A DNA stretch of 64,000 nucleotides from Qipengyuania qiaonensis (GCF_019711515.1 NZ_JAIGNO010000003.1:124001-188000); one strand, 5' to 3'. Counted from the first letter of the stretch, positions 43,050 through 52,219 are shown. A program made the numbers and translations. The notes: generated by a model not told the origin, from the letters alone.

Positions 43050-43952
43050 ATGCGAATCGCGCTCGGTTTGACCGTCGCTCTGCTGCTGGCGGGTGGCGCG
43101 TTGGCGTTGGCAATTCGCATGAACGGCGCCGCAGTTCTCGACGGCATCGACCGGTTGACCGGCGGCACGCGCGGCGTGTCGCTGGTTTCGGAGACCCGAT
43201 ACGGCAGCCATGCATCGCAGAAGCTGCGGATCTACGCTGCTGCGAAGGCAACGCAGCAGCTGCCGGTCCTCCTCTTCGTTCATGGCGGGAGCTGGAGCTG
43301 GGGCGATCCGGACGATTACGCGTTCATCGCCCGCGCCTTCGCACCGGAGGGCTTCATCGTAGCTCTGGCAGGGTACCGGCTGGGCGAAGACGGGCGCTAT
43401 CCCGCGATGCTGGAAGACACCGCAGCGGCTTTTGCCGAAACAGCGCGTCTCGCCCCACAGTTCGGAGGCGACCCGACGCGCATCGTGCTCGCCGGACATT
43501 CGGCGGGGGCGTATAACGTCGTCCAGATAGCGCTGGACAGGAAGTGGCTGACCGCCGCCGGTGGGGCACCGCGCGGCGTGATCGGCTTGGCCGGCCCTTA
43601 CGACTTCTATCCCTTCGACAAGGAATCCAGCAGGGACGCCTTCGGGTCTGTCGGAGCCGGACCGGACAGCCAGCCGGTCAATCACGCACGCAGCGATGCG
43701 CCGTCCATGCTGCTGATCCACGGCGAGCGCGACACGCTGGTCAAGCCGCGCAATTCCCGCGCCCTTGCCAAGGCGCTGGAGGATGTGGGCGCGCCGGTCG
43801 AGCTTCGTATCTACGACGAATTCGATCACAACGCCCCGCTGATCTCGCTGGCGAGCCCTTGGCGCGGATCGCGCGATATCGACGAGGTCGCAATCGATTT
43901 TGCTCGCCGCGTGACCGAGGTTTCAGTTTCGGTTCAGGCCGAGATCCCATAG
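43050..43952 (+). CDS. Alpha/beta hydrolase (esterase/lipase-like), membrane-anchored
   Basis: A 300-residue hydrolase with an N-terminal hydrophobic segment (about 4-24). HGGSWSWG gives the oxyanion hole, GHSAGAYNV the nucleophile elbow, and ERDTLVKP and FDHNAPL the Asp and His of the triad. It resembles BD-FAE/kynurenine formamidase-like esterases. ATG 43050 has GAGG upstream; GTG 43038 overlapping the APP1-like stop is possible. Adjacent to an M48 protease gene on the same strand. Confidence 0.85.
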   Translation: MRIALGLTVALLLAGGALALAIRMNGAAVLDGIDRLTGGTRGVSLVSETRYGSHASQKLRIYAAAKATQQLPVLLFVHGGSWSWGDPDDYAFIARAFAPEGFIVALAGYRLGEDGRYPAMLEDTAAAFAETARLAPQFGGDPTRIVLAGHSAGAYNVVQIALDRKWLTAAGGAPRGVIGLAGPYDFYPFDKESSRDAFGSVGAGPDSQPVNHARSDAPSMLLIHGERDTLVKPRNSRALAKALEDVGAPVELRIYDEFDHNAPLISLASPWRGSRDIDEVAIDFARRVTEVSVSVQAEIP

Positions 43953-43963
43953 GGTCGCCGCCG

Positions 43964-45343
43964 ATGCGCCTGATCGCCCGCCTGCTCGCCATCCTCGCGG
44001 CCGCCATGCTTGCGGCGCAGCCGGTCGCTGCGCAATCGATCCTGCGTGACGCCGAGACGGAAGCTTTCCTGAACGAGATTTCCGCCCCGCTGATCGAGGC
44101 CGCAGGGTTACAGCCCGACAATGTGGACATCGTCCTGATAAACGACCCTTCGATCAACGCTTTCGTGGCGGGCGGACAGGCGGTCTACATCCATTCCGGC
44201 CTGATCGATGCAGCGGACACGGCAGAGGAGGTCCAGGGCGTCATCGCTCACGAACTTGGCCATATCACCGGCGGGCATGTTATTCGCTACAGCGAGGGCA
44301 TGGCGTCGGCCACGAAAGTCACCGTGCTGTCGCTGCTGGCCGGGCTTGGCGCTGCGCTGGCGGGCGCGGGCGATGCAGCGATGGGGATCATGATGGCCGG
44401 GCAGCAGGCCGCGCTCAGCAACTTCCTTGCCTTCAGCCGGACGCAGGAATCGTCCGCAGACGCTGCCGGGGCAGAGTATCTTTCCAAGGCGGGCATATCC
44501 GGGCGGGGGTCACTCGCCTTTTTCGGCAAGCTGCTCAACCAGGAATATCGCTATGGCTACAGCCAGAGCGACGAGGCGGGGTTTTACCGCACGCACCCGC
44601 TGTCGGGCGATCGCATCTCGACCCTGCGTGAAGTCTATCAGACGGATCCCGCCTGGGATGCACCGCCCAATGCCCGAAACCAGGCCAATTTCGAACGGGT
44701 CAAGGCCAAGCTGGTCGGCTATATCTCGAAACCGTCCGCCACACTGCGTGACTATCCCGAAACCGACCGGACCGTACCTGCGCTCTACGCCCGCGCCTAT
44801 GCCTATCACCAGAACGCCCGGGTCGATCTGGCGCTCGAGACGGCGGATCAGCTGTTGGCGACCAATCCCGACGATCCATACTTTCTAGAACTCAAGGGGC
44901 AGGTGTTGCTGGAATCGGGGCGTCCCGGCGAATCTCTACCGCTGCTCCGCCGGGCGACCGAACTTACCAATGCCGAGCCACTGATCGCCGGTCTTTTCGG
45001 GCATGCGCTGATCGCGACCGAGGACAAGAGCAATTACGACGAAGCCGAACGCGTGCTGCGCGCAGCCGTGGGGCGCGACCGGCGCAACCCCTTCGCCTGG
45101 TATCAACTCGGCGTGGTGTACGCAGCCAATGGCGATGACGCCCGTGCCCGCCTCGCTACCGCCGAACAGCAGGTGATGAACGGAGAATACGGCCTGGCAA
45201 TGCGCAGCGCGCGTGCGGCCGAGGACGGGCTGGAGCACGGCACACCCGACTGGATCCGCGCGCAGGATATCGGCATGCAGGCGCGTGCGCTGCTGGAACG
45301 GCAGTGCGAAATGGAACGTAAGCGCAATTGTGCGCCCGGTTGA
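43964..45343 (+). CDS. Periplasmic M48 metalloprotease with TPR repeats (BepA-like)
   Basis: A 459-residue exported protein: signal peptide 1-23 (AQPVAA-QS), M48 peptidase domain about 25-260 with H-E-L-G-H (96-100) and a downstream SRTQESSADAAG carrying the third zinc ligand, and a TPR domain about 300-440. This is the BepA architecture, which handles outer-membrane protein and LPS-transport assembly quality control in E. coli. The frame is open much further upstream but the signal peptide fixes the start. Followed closely by a DsbA-like gene. Confidence 0.9.
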   Translation: MRLIARLLAILAAAMLAAQPVAAQSILRDAETEAFLNEISAPLIEAAGLQPDNVDIVLINDPSINAFVAGGQAVYIHSGLIDAADTAEEVQGVIAHELGHITGGHVIRYSEGMASATKVTVLSLLAGLGAALAGAGDAAMGIMMAGQQAALSNFLAFSRTQESSADAAGAEYLSKAGISGRGSLAFFGKLLNQEYRYGYSQSDEAGFYRTHPLSGDRISTLREVYQTDPAWDAPPNARNQANFERVKAKLVGYISKPSATLRDYPETDRTVPALYARAYAYHQNARVDLALETADQLLATNPDDPYFLELKGQVLLESGRPGESLPLLRRATELTNAEPLIAGLFGHALIATEDKSNYDEAERVLRAAVGRDRRNPFAWYQLGVVYAANGDDARARLATAEQQVMNGEYGLAMRSARAAEDGLEHGTPDWIRAQDIGMQARALLERQCEMERKRNCAPG

Positions 45344-45361
45344 CGTATCCCAAGGGGCACG

Positions 45362-46048
45362 ATGAAGAACCACCTGATATCTGGATTTATCGCTCTTGTG
45401 TTCGGCTTTGCCGGTGCCGGCCTGTGGTCGCTATCGGGCCTCGGCAACGGGCATACGCGCGATTATCTGCTCGCCAACCCGCAGATCCTGCCGGAAATGG
45501 CCGAGGCCTATCAGCGCAACGAAGCGCAGGGCCGGCTCGCGCAGGTGTCCGACGAGGTAAAGGCAGCCTTCCCCGGCGCGGTGCTGGGCAATCCGCAAGG
45601 CTCGAAAGTGCTCGTCAAGTTCACCGATTATGGCTGCACTTACTGCCGCCAATCGATCGCAGGGATCGACCAGCTCATAGCCGCCGATCCCGAGCTCAAG
45701 GTCGTGATCCGGGAATGGCCCATCTTCGATGGCAGCGAACACGCGGCGCGCATGGCGCTGGCGGCTGCGAAACAGGGCAAATTCACCGCCTTCTATCACG
45801 CCATGTTCGAACAGGGCCCGCCCACGGAAGCCGCCATTGCCCGCGCCGGACAGATTGCGGGGCTCGACATGACCGCCGCCGAAAATTTCGCCGAATCGGA
45901 AGAGGCTTCGGCCGAGATCGCCAAGAACATGGCCTTCGCCCGTTCGTTGCAGTTCACTGGCACGCCCAGCTGGGTCGCTGGCGGCGAGGTCATCGAAGGG
46001 CTGGTGCCGACCGAACGGCTGGCAGAGGCGCTGAAAGGGGCGGGCTAG
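45362..46048 (+). CDS. DsbA-family thiol-disulfide oxidoreductase
   Basis: A 228-residue thioredoxin-fold protein with an N-terminal signal anchor or peptide (about 5-28). The active site is C-T-Y-C (92-95) after VLVKFTDYG, and the cis-proline loop is TGTPSW. The helical insert and size fit Com1/ScsC/BdbD-like DsbA proteins that form or shuffle disulfides in the periplasm. It lies 18 bases after the BepA-like gene, a sensible pairing for envelope protein folding. Confidence 0.9.
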   Translation: MKNHLISGFIALVFGFAGAGLWSLSGLGNGHTRDYLLANPQILPEMAEAYQRNEAQGRLAQVSDEVKAAFPGAVLGNPQGSKVLVKFTDYGCTYCRQSIAGIDQLIAADPELKVVIREWPIFDGSEHAARMALAAAKQGKFTAFYHAMFEQGPPTEAAIARAGQIAGLDMTAAENFAESEEASAEIAKNMAFARSLQFTGTPSWVAGGEVIEGLVPTERLAEALKGAG

Positions 46049-46052
46049 ACGC

Positions 46053-46664
46053 TTACCCCTCCTCCATCGCCTTGGCATACATCGAGGCGAGCGGGCGTTC
46101 CATCACGCGGCGCACCATCGGTTCGAAGAATTCGAGCGGCTCGCTCTCGTAATCGGGATCGAAGGCGGCCTGGTCGTATTTCTCGCAGAAGATGCGGCAG
46201 GCCTCGAAATGCGGGTGGCCGGCAAACTTGTCGCGCGCGTTCTGATCCATGCCGAGAAAGTGGAAGTAATAATATCCCTGGAAGGCCCCGTGATTCTGGC
46301 AGATCCAGTGGATTTCCTCCGTGACGAAGGGCTTGATGATGGAGGCGGCGACCTCCGGATGGTTGTAGCTGCCCAACGTGTCGCCGATATCGTGCAGCAG
46401 GGCCATGACGACATATTGCTCGTCGCGCCCATCGCGATGCGCACGGGTTGCCGTCTGCAGCGAATGTTCGAGCCGGTCGACAGGGAAGCCGCCGAAATCG
46501 CCATCGAGCAGCTTCAGGTGATCGAGCACGCGATCAGGCAGGCCCTTGGCGAATTCGCGATACTCCCCGCCGATGATCGCCCAATCCTGGGCGGTGCCCT
46601 CCTTCATTTCGCGAAATTTGGCGCGTTCCGCCGCCGAATCTCCGATATTTTCCTGGATGCCCAT
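46053..46664 (-). CDS. HD-domain protein, possibly a PhnZ-like di-iron enzyme
   Basis: A 203-residue protein with an HD-fold metal site: His in RLEHSLQTATRAHRDG, His-Asp in MALLHDIGD, His in SYNHPEVAA, His in ICQNHGAFQ and Asp in the C-terminal helix FCEKYDQAAFD. The spacing resembles PhnZ/MIOX-type HD oxygenases rather than simple phosphohydrolases. Start 46664 (MGIQENIGD) has a GA-rich leader. Convergent with the DsbA-like gene and divergent from the histidine kinase; no phosphonate genes are near. Confidence 0.8.
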   Translation of the reverse strand: MGIQENIGDSAAERAKFREMKEGTAQDWAIIGGEYREFAKGLPDRVLDHLKLLDGDFGGFPVDRLEHSLQTATRAHRDGRDEQYVVMALLHDIGDTLGSYNHPEVAASIIKPFVTEEIHWICQNHGAFQGYYYFHFLGMDQNARDKFAGHPHFEACRIFCEKYDQAAFDPDYESEPLEFFEPMVRRVMERPLASMYAKAMEEG

Positions 46665-46746
46665 CGCGTCTCTCTCTCGTCTTACCTGTTCCGCGCAGTG
46701 TAGCGGCTGGTGCAATTCGTCGCAATTGCGCTAGAGGGACGTCGAA

Positions 46747-47982
46747 ATGGCAGTCTTGCCCATTCGTCCCACGCCGTTCTTCGCCAACAAGAACCAGGCG
46801 TTCTGGAACCTGCAGCTGGCCGGCTGGGGCGGGGCGACGATGCTGCGCGCAATGTCCGCGCTGGCCAACGGCTTTCCGCTCGACCGGCTGGTCATCAACC
46901 TGATCTCGACGATTACCGGCTTTTCGATCAGCCTGATCCTGGCAGTGATCTACAGCCAGCTCATCAAGCAGCGCCCGATCATTACGTGGGGCGCGACTGC
47001 GCTGGTGCTCGGCGTTGCCACAGGGGTCTATGCCTTCATCGACAGCTGGGTCCTCGAAGTGGCGGGCGCGGCCTCGTCGGGCAGCAATTTCGCCAATCTC
47101 TTCGTCGGCATCTACTTCATCGATCTCGTTCTGCTCGGAGCATGGTCGGCGCTGTATTACGCGATCAATTTCTTCCTGCAGGTGGAAGAACAGGCCGATC
47201 GGCTCGAACGGCTGGAGGCACAGGCAACCAGCGCTCAGCTGGCCATGCTACGCTACCAGCTCAATCCGCATTTCCTGTTCAACACGCTCAATTCGATCAG
47301 TACGCTGGTGCTGCTGAAACAGAGCGAAACCGCCAACGCCATGCTCACCCGCCTGTCCAGCTTCCTGCGGCACACGCTGGTCACGCAGCCCGGCGGCAAA
47401 GTCACCGTGGCGCAGGAAGTCGAAACGCTGAAACTCTATCTCGGTATCGAGCAGATGCGCTTCGAAGAACGGCTGCGGACCACGTTCCGCATCGAGCCCG
47501 ACGCTGCCGGGGCACAACTGCCCGCCATGCTGCTCCAGCCGCTGGTCGAAAATGCGATCAAATACGGTGTCAGCCCGCAGGAAGAAGGCGCCGAGATCGC
47601 CATCGTGGCGCAGATCGTGGGTCCACGGCTGCGCGTTACTGTATCGGACACTGGACCGGGTATGACGATGAACAGTATCGAAGACGGCCTGCCCGCCGTC
47701 CGCCCCACCCATGCCCGGCGCGACTCGACGGGCGTGGGCCTCGCCAATATTCGTGATCGCCTCGCACAGGCCTATAGCGAAGAACATCGTTTCGAAATCC
47801 GCTCGCCCGAAAGTGGCGGCTTTTCGGTTCTCATCGAGCTTCCCTATGAGGGCGAAGAAACCGAAGCGTTAAGCGAAGGGCAAGTCGCCCCCGCGCAGCA
47901 GGCCGTCATTCCGCAGAAACCGTCGGCTCCCCCAGCCGTTATACACTCGCAACTACCCCCGAAAGCACCCCAGACGACATGA
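46747..47982 (+). CDS. LytS/AlgZ-type sensor histidine kinase
   Basis: A 411-residue membrane kinase. Four hydrophobic helices (about 20-145), a short coiled coil (145-165), the phospho-acceptor LRYQLNPHFLFNTLNS with His175, an N-box VENAIKYG and a G-box DTGPGM/GVGLANIRDRL. It belongs to the His_kinase family that pairs with LytTR regulators. Its stop overlaps the start of the response regulator (ATGA), so the two form a coupled operon. A Pro-rich tail follows the ATPase domain. Confidence 0.92.
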   Translation: MAVLPIRPTPFFANKNQAFWNLQLAGWGGATMLRAMSALANGFPLDRLVINLISTITGFSISLILAVIYSQLIKQRPIITWGATALVLGVATGVYAFIDSWVLEVAGAASSGSNFANLFVGIYFIDLVLLGAWSALYYAINFFLQVEEQADRLERLEAQATSAQLAMLRYQLNPHFLFNTLNSISTLVLLKQSETANAMLTRLSSFLRHTLVTQPGGKVTVAQEVETLKLYLGIEQMRFEERLRTTFRIEPDAAGAQLPAMLLQPLVENAIKYGVSPQEEGAEIAIVAQIVGPRLRVTVSDTGPGMTMNSIEDGLPAVRPTHARRDSTGVGLANIRDRLAQAYSEEHRFEIRSPESGGFSVLIELPYEGEETEALSEGQVAPAQQAVIPQKPSAPPAVIHSQLPPKAPQTT

Positions 47983-48776
47983 CCATCCGCACTATCCTCG
48001 TCGACGACGAGAAGCTCGCCATCCAGGGCCTCCAGCTCCGCCTGGAACCGTTCGAGGATGTCGAAATCATCGACACATGCCAGAACGGCCGCGAAGCGAT
48101 TCGCGCAATCAAGACCCAGAAGCCCGATCTCGTCTTTCTCGATATCCAAATGCCCGGCTTCGACGGCTTCTCTGTCGTTCAGGGCGTGATGGAAATCGAC
48201 CCGCCGCTGTTCGTCTTCGTTACCGCGTTCCAGGAACACGCGATCCGCGCCTTCGAAGCCAATGCGGTCAACTATTTGATGAAGCCGGTCGATGAAGACA
48301 AGCTGGCCGACACGGTCGAGCGCGTTCGCCAGCGTCTGGCGGAAAAAAAGTCGACCGAGGAAGCCGAAAAGCTCAAGAACGTCCTGTCCGAAGTCGCACC
48401 GGAGGCGGCCGAGAACCTGGCCGGCGAGGATACCGAAGCGGCCAGCCGGTTCGAAAAGCTCATCAACGTCAAGGATCGCGGCCAGATCTTCCGCGTCGAA
48501 GTGGAAACGATCGAGCATATCGAAGCCGCCGGCGACTATATGTGCATCTACACCGGCGACAATTCGCTGATCCTGCGCGAGACGATGAAGGACCTCGAAC
48601 GCCGCCTCGATCCGCGCAAGTTCCAGCGCGTGCACCGCTCGACCATCGTCAATCTCGATCAGGTCCGCCAGGTGAAACCGCATACCAATGGCGAGTGCTT
48701 CCTGGTGCTCGACAGCGGGGCGGAGGTGAAGGTCTCGCGGTCCTACAGGGATGTCGTCGCGCGCTTCGTGCATTGA
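47979..48776 (+). CDS. LytTR-family response regulator (AlgR/LytR-like)
   Basis: A 265-residue regulator: receiver domain 1-120 with acidic pocket Asp9-Asp10, phospho-acceptor Asp55 (VFLDIQMPG) and VNYLMKPVDEDKL; linker of charged residues 120-160; LytTR DNA-binding domain about 165-262 (VEHIEAAGDYMCIYT-like, FQRVHRSTIVNLDQV, VSRSYRDVV). It receives phosphate from the upstream kinase by overlap and family logic. Targets unknown. Confidence 0.92.
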   Translation: MTIRTILVDDEKLAIQGLQLRLEPFEDVEIIDTCQNGREAIRAIKTQKPDLVFLDIQMPGFDGFSVVQGVMEIDPPLFVFVTAFQEHAIRAFEANAVNYLMKPVDEDKLADTVERVRQRLAEKKSTEEAEKLKNVLSEVAPEAAENLAGEDTEAASRFEKLINVKDRGQIFRVEVETIEHIEAAGDYMCIYTGDNSLILRETMKDLERRLDPRKFQRVHRSTIVNLDQVRQVKPHTNGECFLVLDSGAEVKVSRSYRDVVARFVH

Positions 48777-48785
48777 CGCTTCTCA

Positions 48786-48868
48786 CAGTCATTGCGAGGA
48801 GCGAGGCGACGAAGTGATCCATGGCGCCATGGATTGCCCACACGACCTATTGTCGCTCGCAATGACTG
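48786..48868. repeat. Long palindromic intergenic repeat (REP-like)
   Basis: CAGTCATTGCGAG (48786-48798) pairs with CTCGCAATGACTG (48856-48868), and the middle contains the perfect 18-bp palindrome ATCCATGGCGCCATGGAT (48817-48834). The outer TCATTGCGAGGAGCGA type sequence is known as a dispersed repeat in many bacteria. It fills the 96-bp gap between the response regulator and nadC and can fold into a large cruciform or RNA hairpin; it ends 4 bases before the nadC ATG. Confidence 0.8.
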
Positions 48869-48872
48869 AGAG

Positions 48873-49742
48873 ATGGCCTTGAGCAAATTCCAGCTTCCCG
48901 GCTTCGACCTTGCCGCATTTGTCCGTGACACCTTGGCCGAGGATCTTGGCGAAGGATTCTCCGACGGCGGACGCGATGTCACCAGCGAGAGCGTGATCCC
49001 GGCAGGGGCGCGCTTCTCGGGCGTCATGGATACGCGCGATGCGATCCATGTGGCAGGCCTGCCGATCGCCGAGGCATTCTTCCGCACGCTCGATCCCGAC
49101 ATGCGGATCGACATCCTCGTTCAGGAGGGCGCGTCCGTTCCGGCGGGCACCAACCTGATGCGGCTGGAAGGCTATGCCCGCGCCATGCTGACCGCCGAAC
49201 GCAGCGCGCTCAATGCCGTCCAGCACCTTTCGGGCATCGCGACGATGGTCGCCGAATACATCCGAGCGATGGACAATCCCGACTGCACCCTGCTCGATAC
49301 GCGCAAGACCATTCCCGGCCTTCGCCACCTCGAAAAATATGCGGTGCGCATGGGCGGCGGGTCGAACCATCGTATGGGGCTGTGGGACGCGGCGATGATC
49401 AAGGACAACCATGTGCTCGTGGCCGGATCGGTCGGCGAGGCGGTGCGCCGCGCGATCGCGGCGGGTGTCGGGGACATCATCTGCGAAGTCGACAGGGTCG
49501 ACCAGATCGAACCCGCGCTGGCGGCCGGCGCCACTCGCCTGCTGCTCGACAATATGGAGCCGCCGATGCTGCGCGAGGCCGTAGCTCTGGTCGCGGGCCG
49601 GGTGCCGACCGAAGCCAGCGGCGGGATAAATCTGGACACGATCAGGGCCAAAGCAGCAACCGGCGTGGACTACGTCTCGGTCGGCCGCCTGACCCAGAGC
49701 GCGCCCGCCGCCGATATCGGTCTCGACTTTACACCGCTGTGA
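48873..49742 (+). CDS. nadC: Nicotinate-nucleotide diphosphorylase (carboxylating)
   Basis: A 289-residue quinolinate phosphoribosyltransferase of NAD synthesis, converting quinolinate and PRPP to nicotinate mononucleotide. Motifs: TAERSALNAVQHLSGIAT, LDTRKTIPGLRHLEKYAV (Arg/Lys substrate site), GGGSNHRMGLWDAAMIKDNH and EASGGINLDTI. Full family length. The ATG has only GAGAG directly in front and lies beside a palindromic repeat that may affect its expression. Confidence 0.95.
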   Translation: MALSKFQLPGFDLAAFVRDTLAEDLGEGFSDGGRDVTSESVIPAGARFSGVMDTRDAIHVAGLPIAEAFFRTLDPDMRIDILVQEGASVPAGTNLMRLEGYARAMLTAERSALNAVQHLSGIATMVAEYIRAMDNPDCTLLDTRKTIPGLRHLEKYAVRMGGGSNHRMGLWDAAMIKDNHVLVAGSVGEAVRRAIAAGVGDIICEVDRVDQIEPALAAGATRLLLDNMEPPMLREAVALVAGRVPTEASGGINLDTIRAKAATGVDYVSVGRLTQSAPAADIGLDFTPL

Positions 49743-49750
49743 TCTGCAAT

Positions 49751-50464
49751 ATGCGATGCCGCGAACGGCTATTGGCCTTCGGCCTTGCAATGACCGCACT
49801 TCCCGCCGCGCCACTGGCCGCCCAGCACTACCAGTGCAGCCTGCCGCGCAGCGTGCAGATGCCGCGGATAACGCCCGAAGCCTCGCCGCGGCCGCTGCCG
49901 GTCACCGGCTACACAATGGCGTTGAGCTGGAGCCCCGAGTTCTGCAAGCCCCGCAAGGGACAGGCCCGCCATGCACGCCAATGCAGCGGTCGTGAAGGGA
50001 TGTTCGGCCTCGTCGTCCACGGGCTCTGGCCGGAAAGCGGGCGCAGCTGGCCGCAATGGTGCGCAAGTCAGCGCCAGCCGCAGCCGCGCGAGATCGCCGC
50101 GAATATGTGCATCTCGCCCTCCGCATCGCTGATCGCGCGCCAATGGGCCAAGCACGGCACCTGCATGGCGAAGCGCCCCGCGACATATTTCAAAGTCACC
50201 CGCATATTGTGGGAGGGCCTGCGCATTCCCGATTTCGACCGTATCAGCCGCGAGGACGGGGTGACCGCGAGCACCATCCGCACCCGCTTCGTCGACGCAA
50301 ACCCCGGCTGGCCCCGCGAGGCGATCGGCGTGAAACTCAACGCGCGCGGTTGGCTGGAAGAGCTGCGGCTCTGCTACGATAAACGTTTCATGCCCAAAGC
50401 GTGCGACAGAGCGCGGTTCGGTGCGCGAAATGGGGCGCAGGCGAAGATCTGGCGAGGGCTATAG
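49751..50464 (+). CDS. Ribonuclease T2 family protein
   Basis: A 237-residue secreted or periplasmic RNase. Signal peptide 1-25 (ending LAA-QH). The two conserved active-site segments are present: VVHGLWPES (CAS I, catalytic His) and ARQWAKHGTC (CAS II, His and Lys-His). Several cysteines (CSLP, FCKP, QCSG, WCAS, GTC, LCYD, KACD) suggest disulfides. It starts 8 bases after nadC, possibly in the same transcript. Degrades RNA without base specificity in most relatives. Confidence 0.9.
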   Translation: MRCRERLLAFGLAMTALPAAPLAAQHYQCSLPRSVQMPRITPEASPRPLPVTGYTMALSWSPEFCKPRKGQARHARQCSGREGMFGLVVHGLWPESGRSWPQWCASQRQPQPREIAANMCISPSASLIARQWAKHGTCMAKRPATYFKVTRILWEGLRIPDFDRISREDGVTASTIRTRFVDANPGWPREAIGVKLNARGWLEELRLCYDKRFMPKACDRARFGARNGAQAKIWRGL

Positions 50465-50528
50465 GGCTTAGCTCTAAGGCTGCCATTGGGTAGGGAACAG
50501 GCTGGCGGCTTACGAGAAAAGAAACGGA

Positions 50529-51632
50529 TCAGCGGACACTCGCTAGATAGTCGGGCATTGTCTGCATTCCTTGCATTCGCCGCTCCGTGATTGAGGCTGG
50601 TATAACCCTCAACGCCGCTCTGAAGATTGTCTGAATGGTTCTCGGACCATGCGCGCCAAACCTTGCTTGCGTCGATTCCCGGACAAACATCCTCGCTCGC
50701 TTTAGCCGCATCCGTTCATACTCAGCGGTCACCTTTTCTAAGGGAACAGTTGAAACGATTGCTTGTAAAGCTGCCGCATCTTCAAGTCCTTGGCATGCGC
50801 CTTGACCAAGGTTGGGCTCCATCGCGTGCGCAGCGTCGCCTACCTGCAAGATGCCACTCTCATTAAGTGCCTTCGGCGGCGGTTTCGCATAAATTGCGAA
50901 TGGGATGAGGGCATCTTCTGTCGTAGCAGCAATTGCCTGTTCGACTGGTTCAGGCCAACCTTCGGCTGCTGCTTGGCACATTGCAAGGCTAGGCATTGAA
51001 GCTTCGGCACTCTGGCTGCGCATGTAAAACCAATAACGCCGATTCTCCTGCAATTCGAAGACGCCAAATCGTTCATCCCTACCCCAATATTCAGCAGCCA
51101 GACCGTGAAGTCTGGCTTTGCCAACTTTGTCTGAAAGCGCCAACACCCCGCCATAACCGGCATAGCTTGGTGGTGATCCTGCACTGCTTAAGGCGCGGAT
51201 GCCTCCCGCATCGACGACCAGATCACAGGTCAGCGTTGCCCCGTCAGCCAGTGTGATCCGATCATTGGAAATGTGCTCGACCTTGCAACCGAGAAGAACG
51301 CGTTCGATGCTAAGGGCTGCCAAAAGTGCATCCTGCAAGGAAGCGCGGGTGCTCATCATTGCTTGATCTGGAATTTCTCTGCGAAGGATTGTCTGTCCGC
51401 CTCGCGTGGCCAACTGCATTGCCGTAATCGGAGCGGCGACTGCGCTGACTGCGCTCAAGACCCCGATGCTCGACATCGCCGCACAAGCGTTTGGCCAAAG
51501 GCTGAGCGCAGCGCCTAAGGGTTCGAAGCGGGCCGCGCGCTCCAAGACCTCCACATCCCAGCCAGCATTCGCGAATGCGATACCGGATGCTAGACCAGCA
51601 ATTCCGCCACCGACTATGATTGCTTTGGGCAT
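50529..51632 (-). CDS. FAD-dependent monooxygenase
   Basis: A 367-residue flavoprotein monooxygenase of the PHBH/UbiH type: AIIVGGGIAGLASGIAFANAGWDVEVLE (dinucleotide motif at about 8-13), a VVDAGG-containing strand with a less typical DG motif, and GDAAHAMEPNLGQGACQGLEDA (FAD and ring contact). Such enzymes hydroxylate aromatic substrates with NAD(P)H. GGAGGT precedes the ATG. Its codon use looks less GC-biased than that of its core neighbours, suggesting later acquisition. It stands alone between RNase T2 and tadA, convergent with the former. Confidence 0.87.
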   Translation of the reverse strand: MPKAIIVGGGIAGLASGIAFANAGWDVEVLERAARFEPLGAALSLWPNACAAMSSIGVLSAVSAVAAPITAMQLATRGGQTILRREIPDQAMMSTRASLQDALLAALSIERVLLGCKVEHISNDRITLADGATLTCDLVVDAGGIRALSSAGSPPSYAGYGGVLALSDKVGKARLHGLAAEYWGRDERFGVFELQENRRYWFYMRSQSAEASMPSLAMCQAAAEGWPEPVEQAIAATTEDALIPFAIYAKPPPKALNESGILQVGDAAHAMEPNLGQGACQGLEDAAALQAIVSTVPLEKVTAEYERMRLKRARMFVRESTQARFGAHGPRTIQTIFRAALRVIPASITERRMQGMQTMPDYLASVR

Positions 51633-51754
51633 TCGCGACCTCCAATTATCTCAGTAAGACAGATGGGAAACTGTGTCAGCCACTTGGGCGGAAATCGGGT
51701 AGAATTTGGTTGTAATTGAGCGACCGCAACTAGGGTCGTCTCCAGACCGGCTAC

Positions 51755-52219
51755 TCACCGCCGCTCCCTGAAGAACTCGCGCAACAGCGCTCCCGCACGC
51801 GCCTCGCCGATCCCTGCATAGACCTCGGGCCGGTGCAGGCATTGCTCCTGTTCGAAGACCCGCGCGCCATGTTCCACCGCACCGCCCTTGGGGTCGCTCG
51901 CAGCGTAGTAGAGCTTCGCGATCCGCGCGTGGACGATGGCCCCGGCGCACATGGCGCAGGGCTCCAGCGTCACCCACAGCTCGCAATCCGTGAGGCGTTC
52001 GTCGCCAAGCGCCTCCGCCGCGCGGCGAATCGCGAGGATCTCCGCATGGGCGGTGGGATCGTGTGTCCGGCGGGGGGCATTATGCGCCTCGGCCACCACC
52101 TCGCCGTGGCGTGTCACAACGGCGCCTACCGGCACCTCGCCCGCGGCGGCGGCCTCTTCGGCCAGCGCGAGGGCACGGCCCATGGGTTGCGGTAACGTCC
52201 AGCCGGTCATATTGCGCAC
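51755..52219 (-). CDS. tadA: tRNA-specific adenosine deaminase
   Basis: A 154-residue zinc deaminase that converts A34 of tRNA-Arg(ACG) to inosine. The metal and catalytic residues are His58-Ala-Glu60 (PTAHAEI) and PCAMC (Cys88, Cys91), with NAPRR and the C-terminal FFRERR typical of TadA. ATG 52210 is an alternative start three codons downstream. Divergent from rpmB. Confidence 0.93.
   Translation of the reverse strand: MRNMTGWTLPQPMGRALALAEEAAAAGEVPVGAVVTRHGEVVAEAHNAPRRTHDPTAHAEILAIRRAAEALGDERLTDCELWVTLEPCAMCAGAIVHARIAKLYYAASDPKGGAVEHGARVFEQEQCLHRPEVYAGIGEARAGALLREFFRERR

Noticed and set aside
43544-43963. Long N-terminal extension of the M48 protease frame
   Set aside because: It overlaps the upstream esterase in another frame and precedes an evident signal peptide at 43964.
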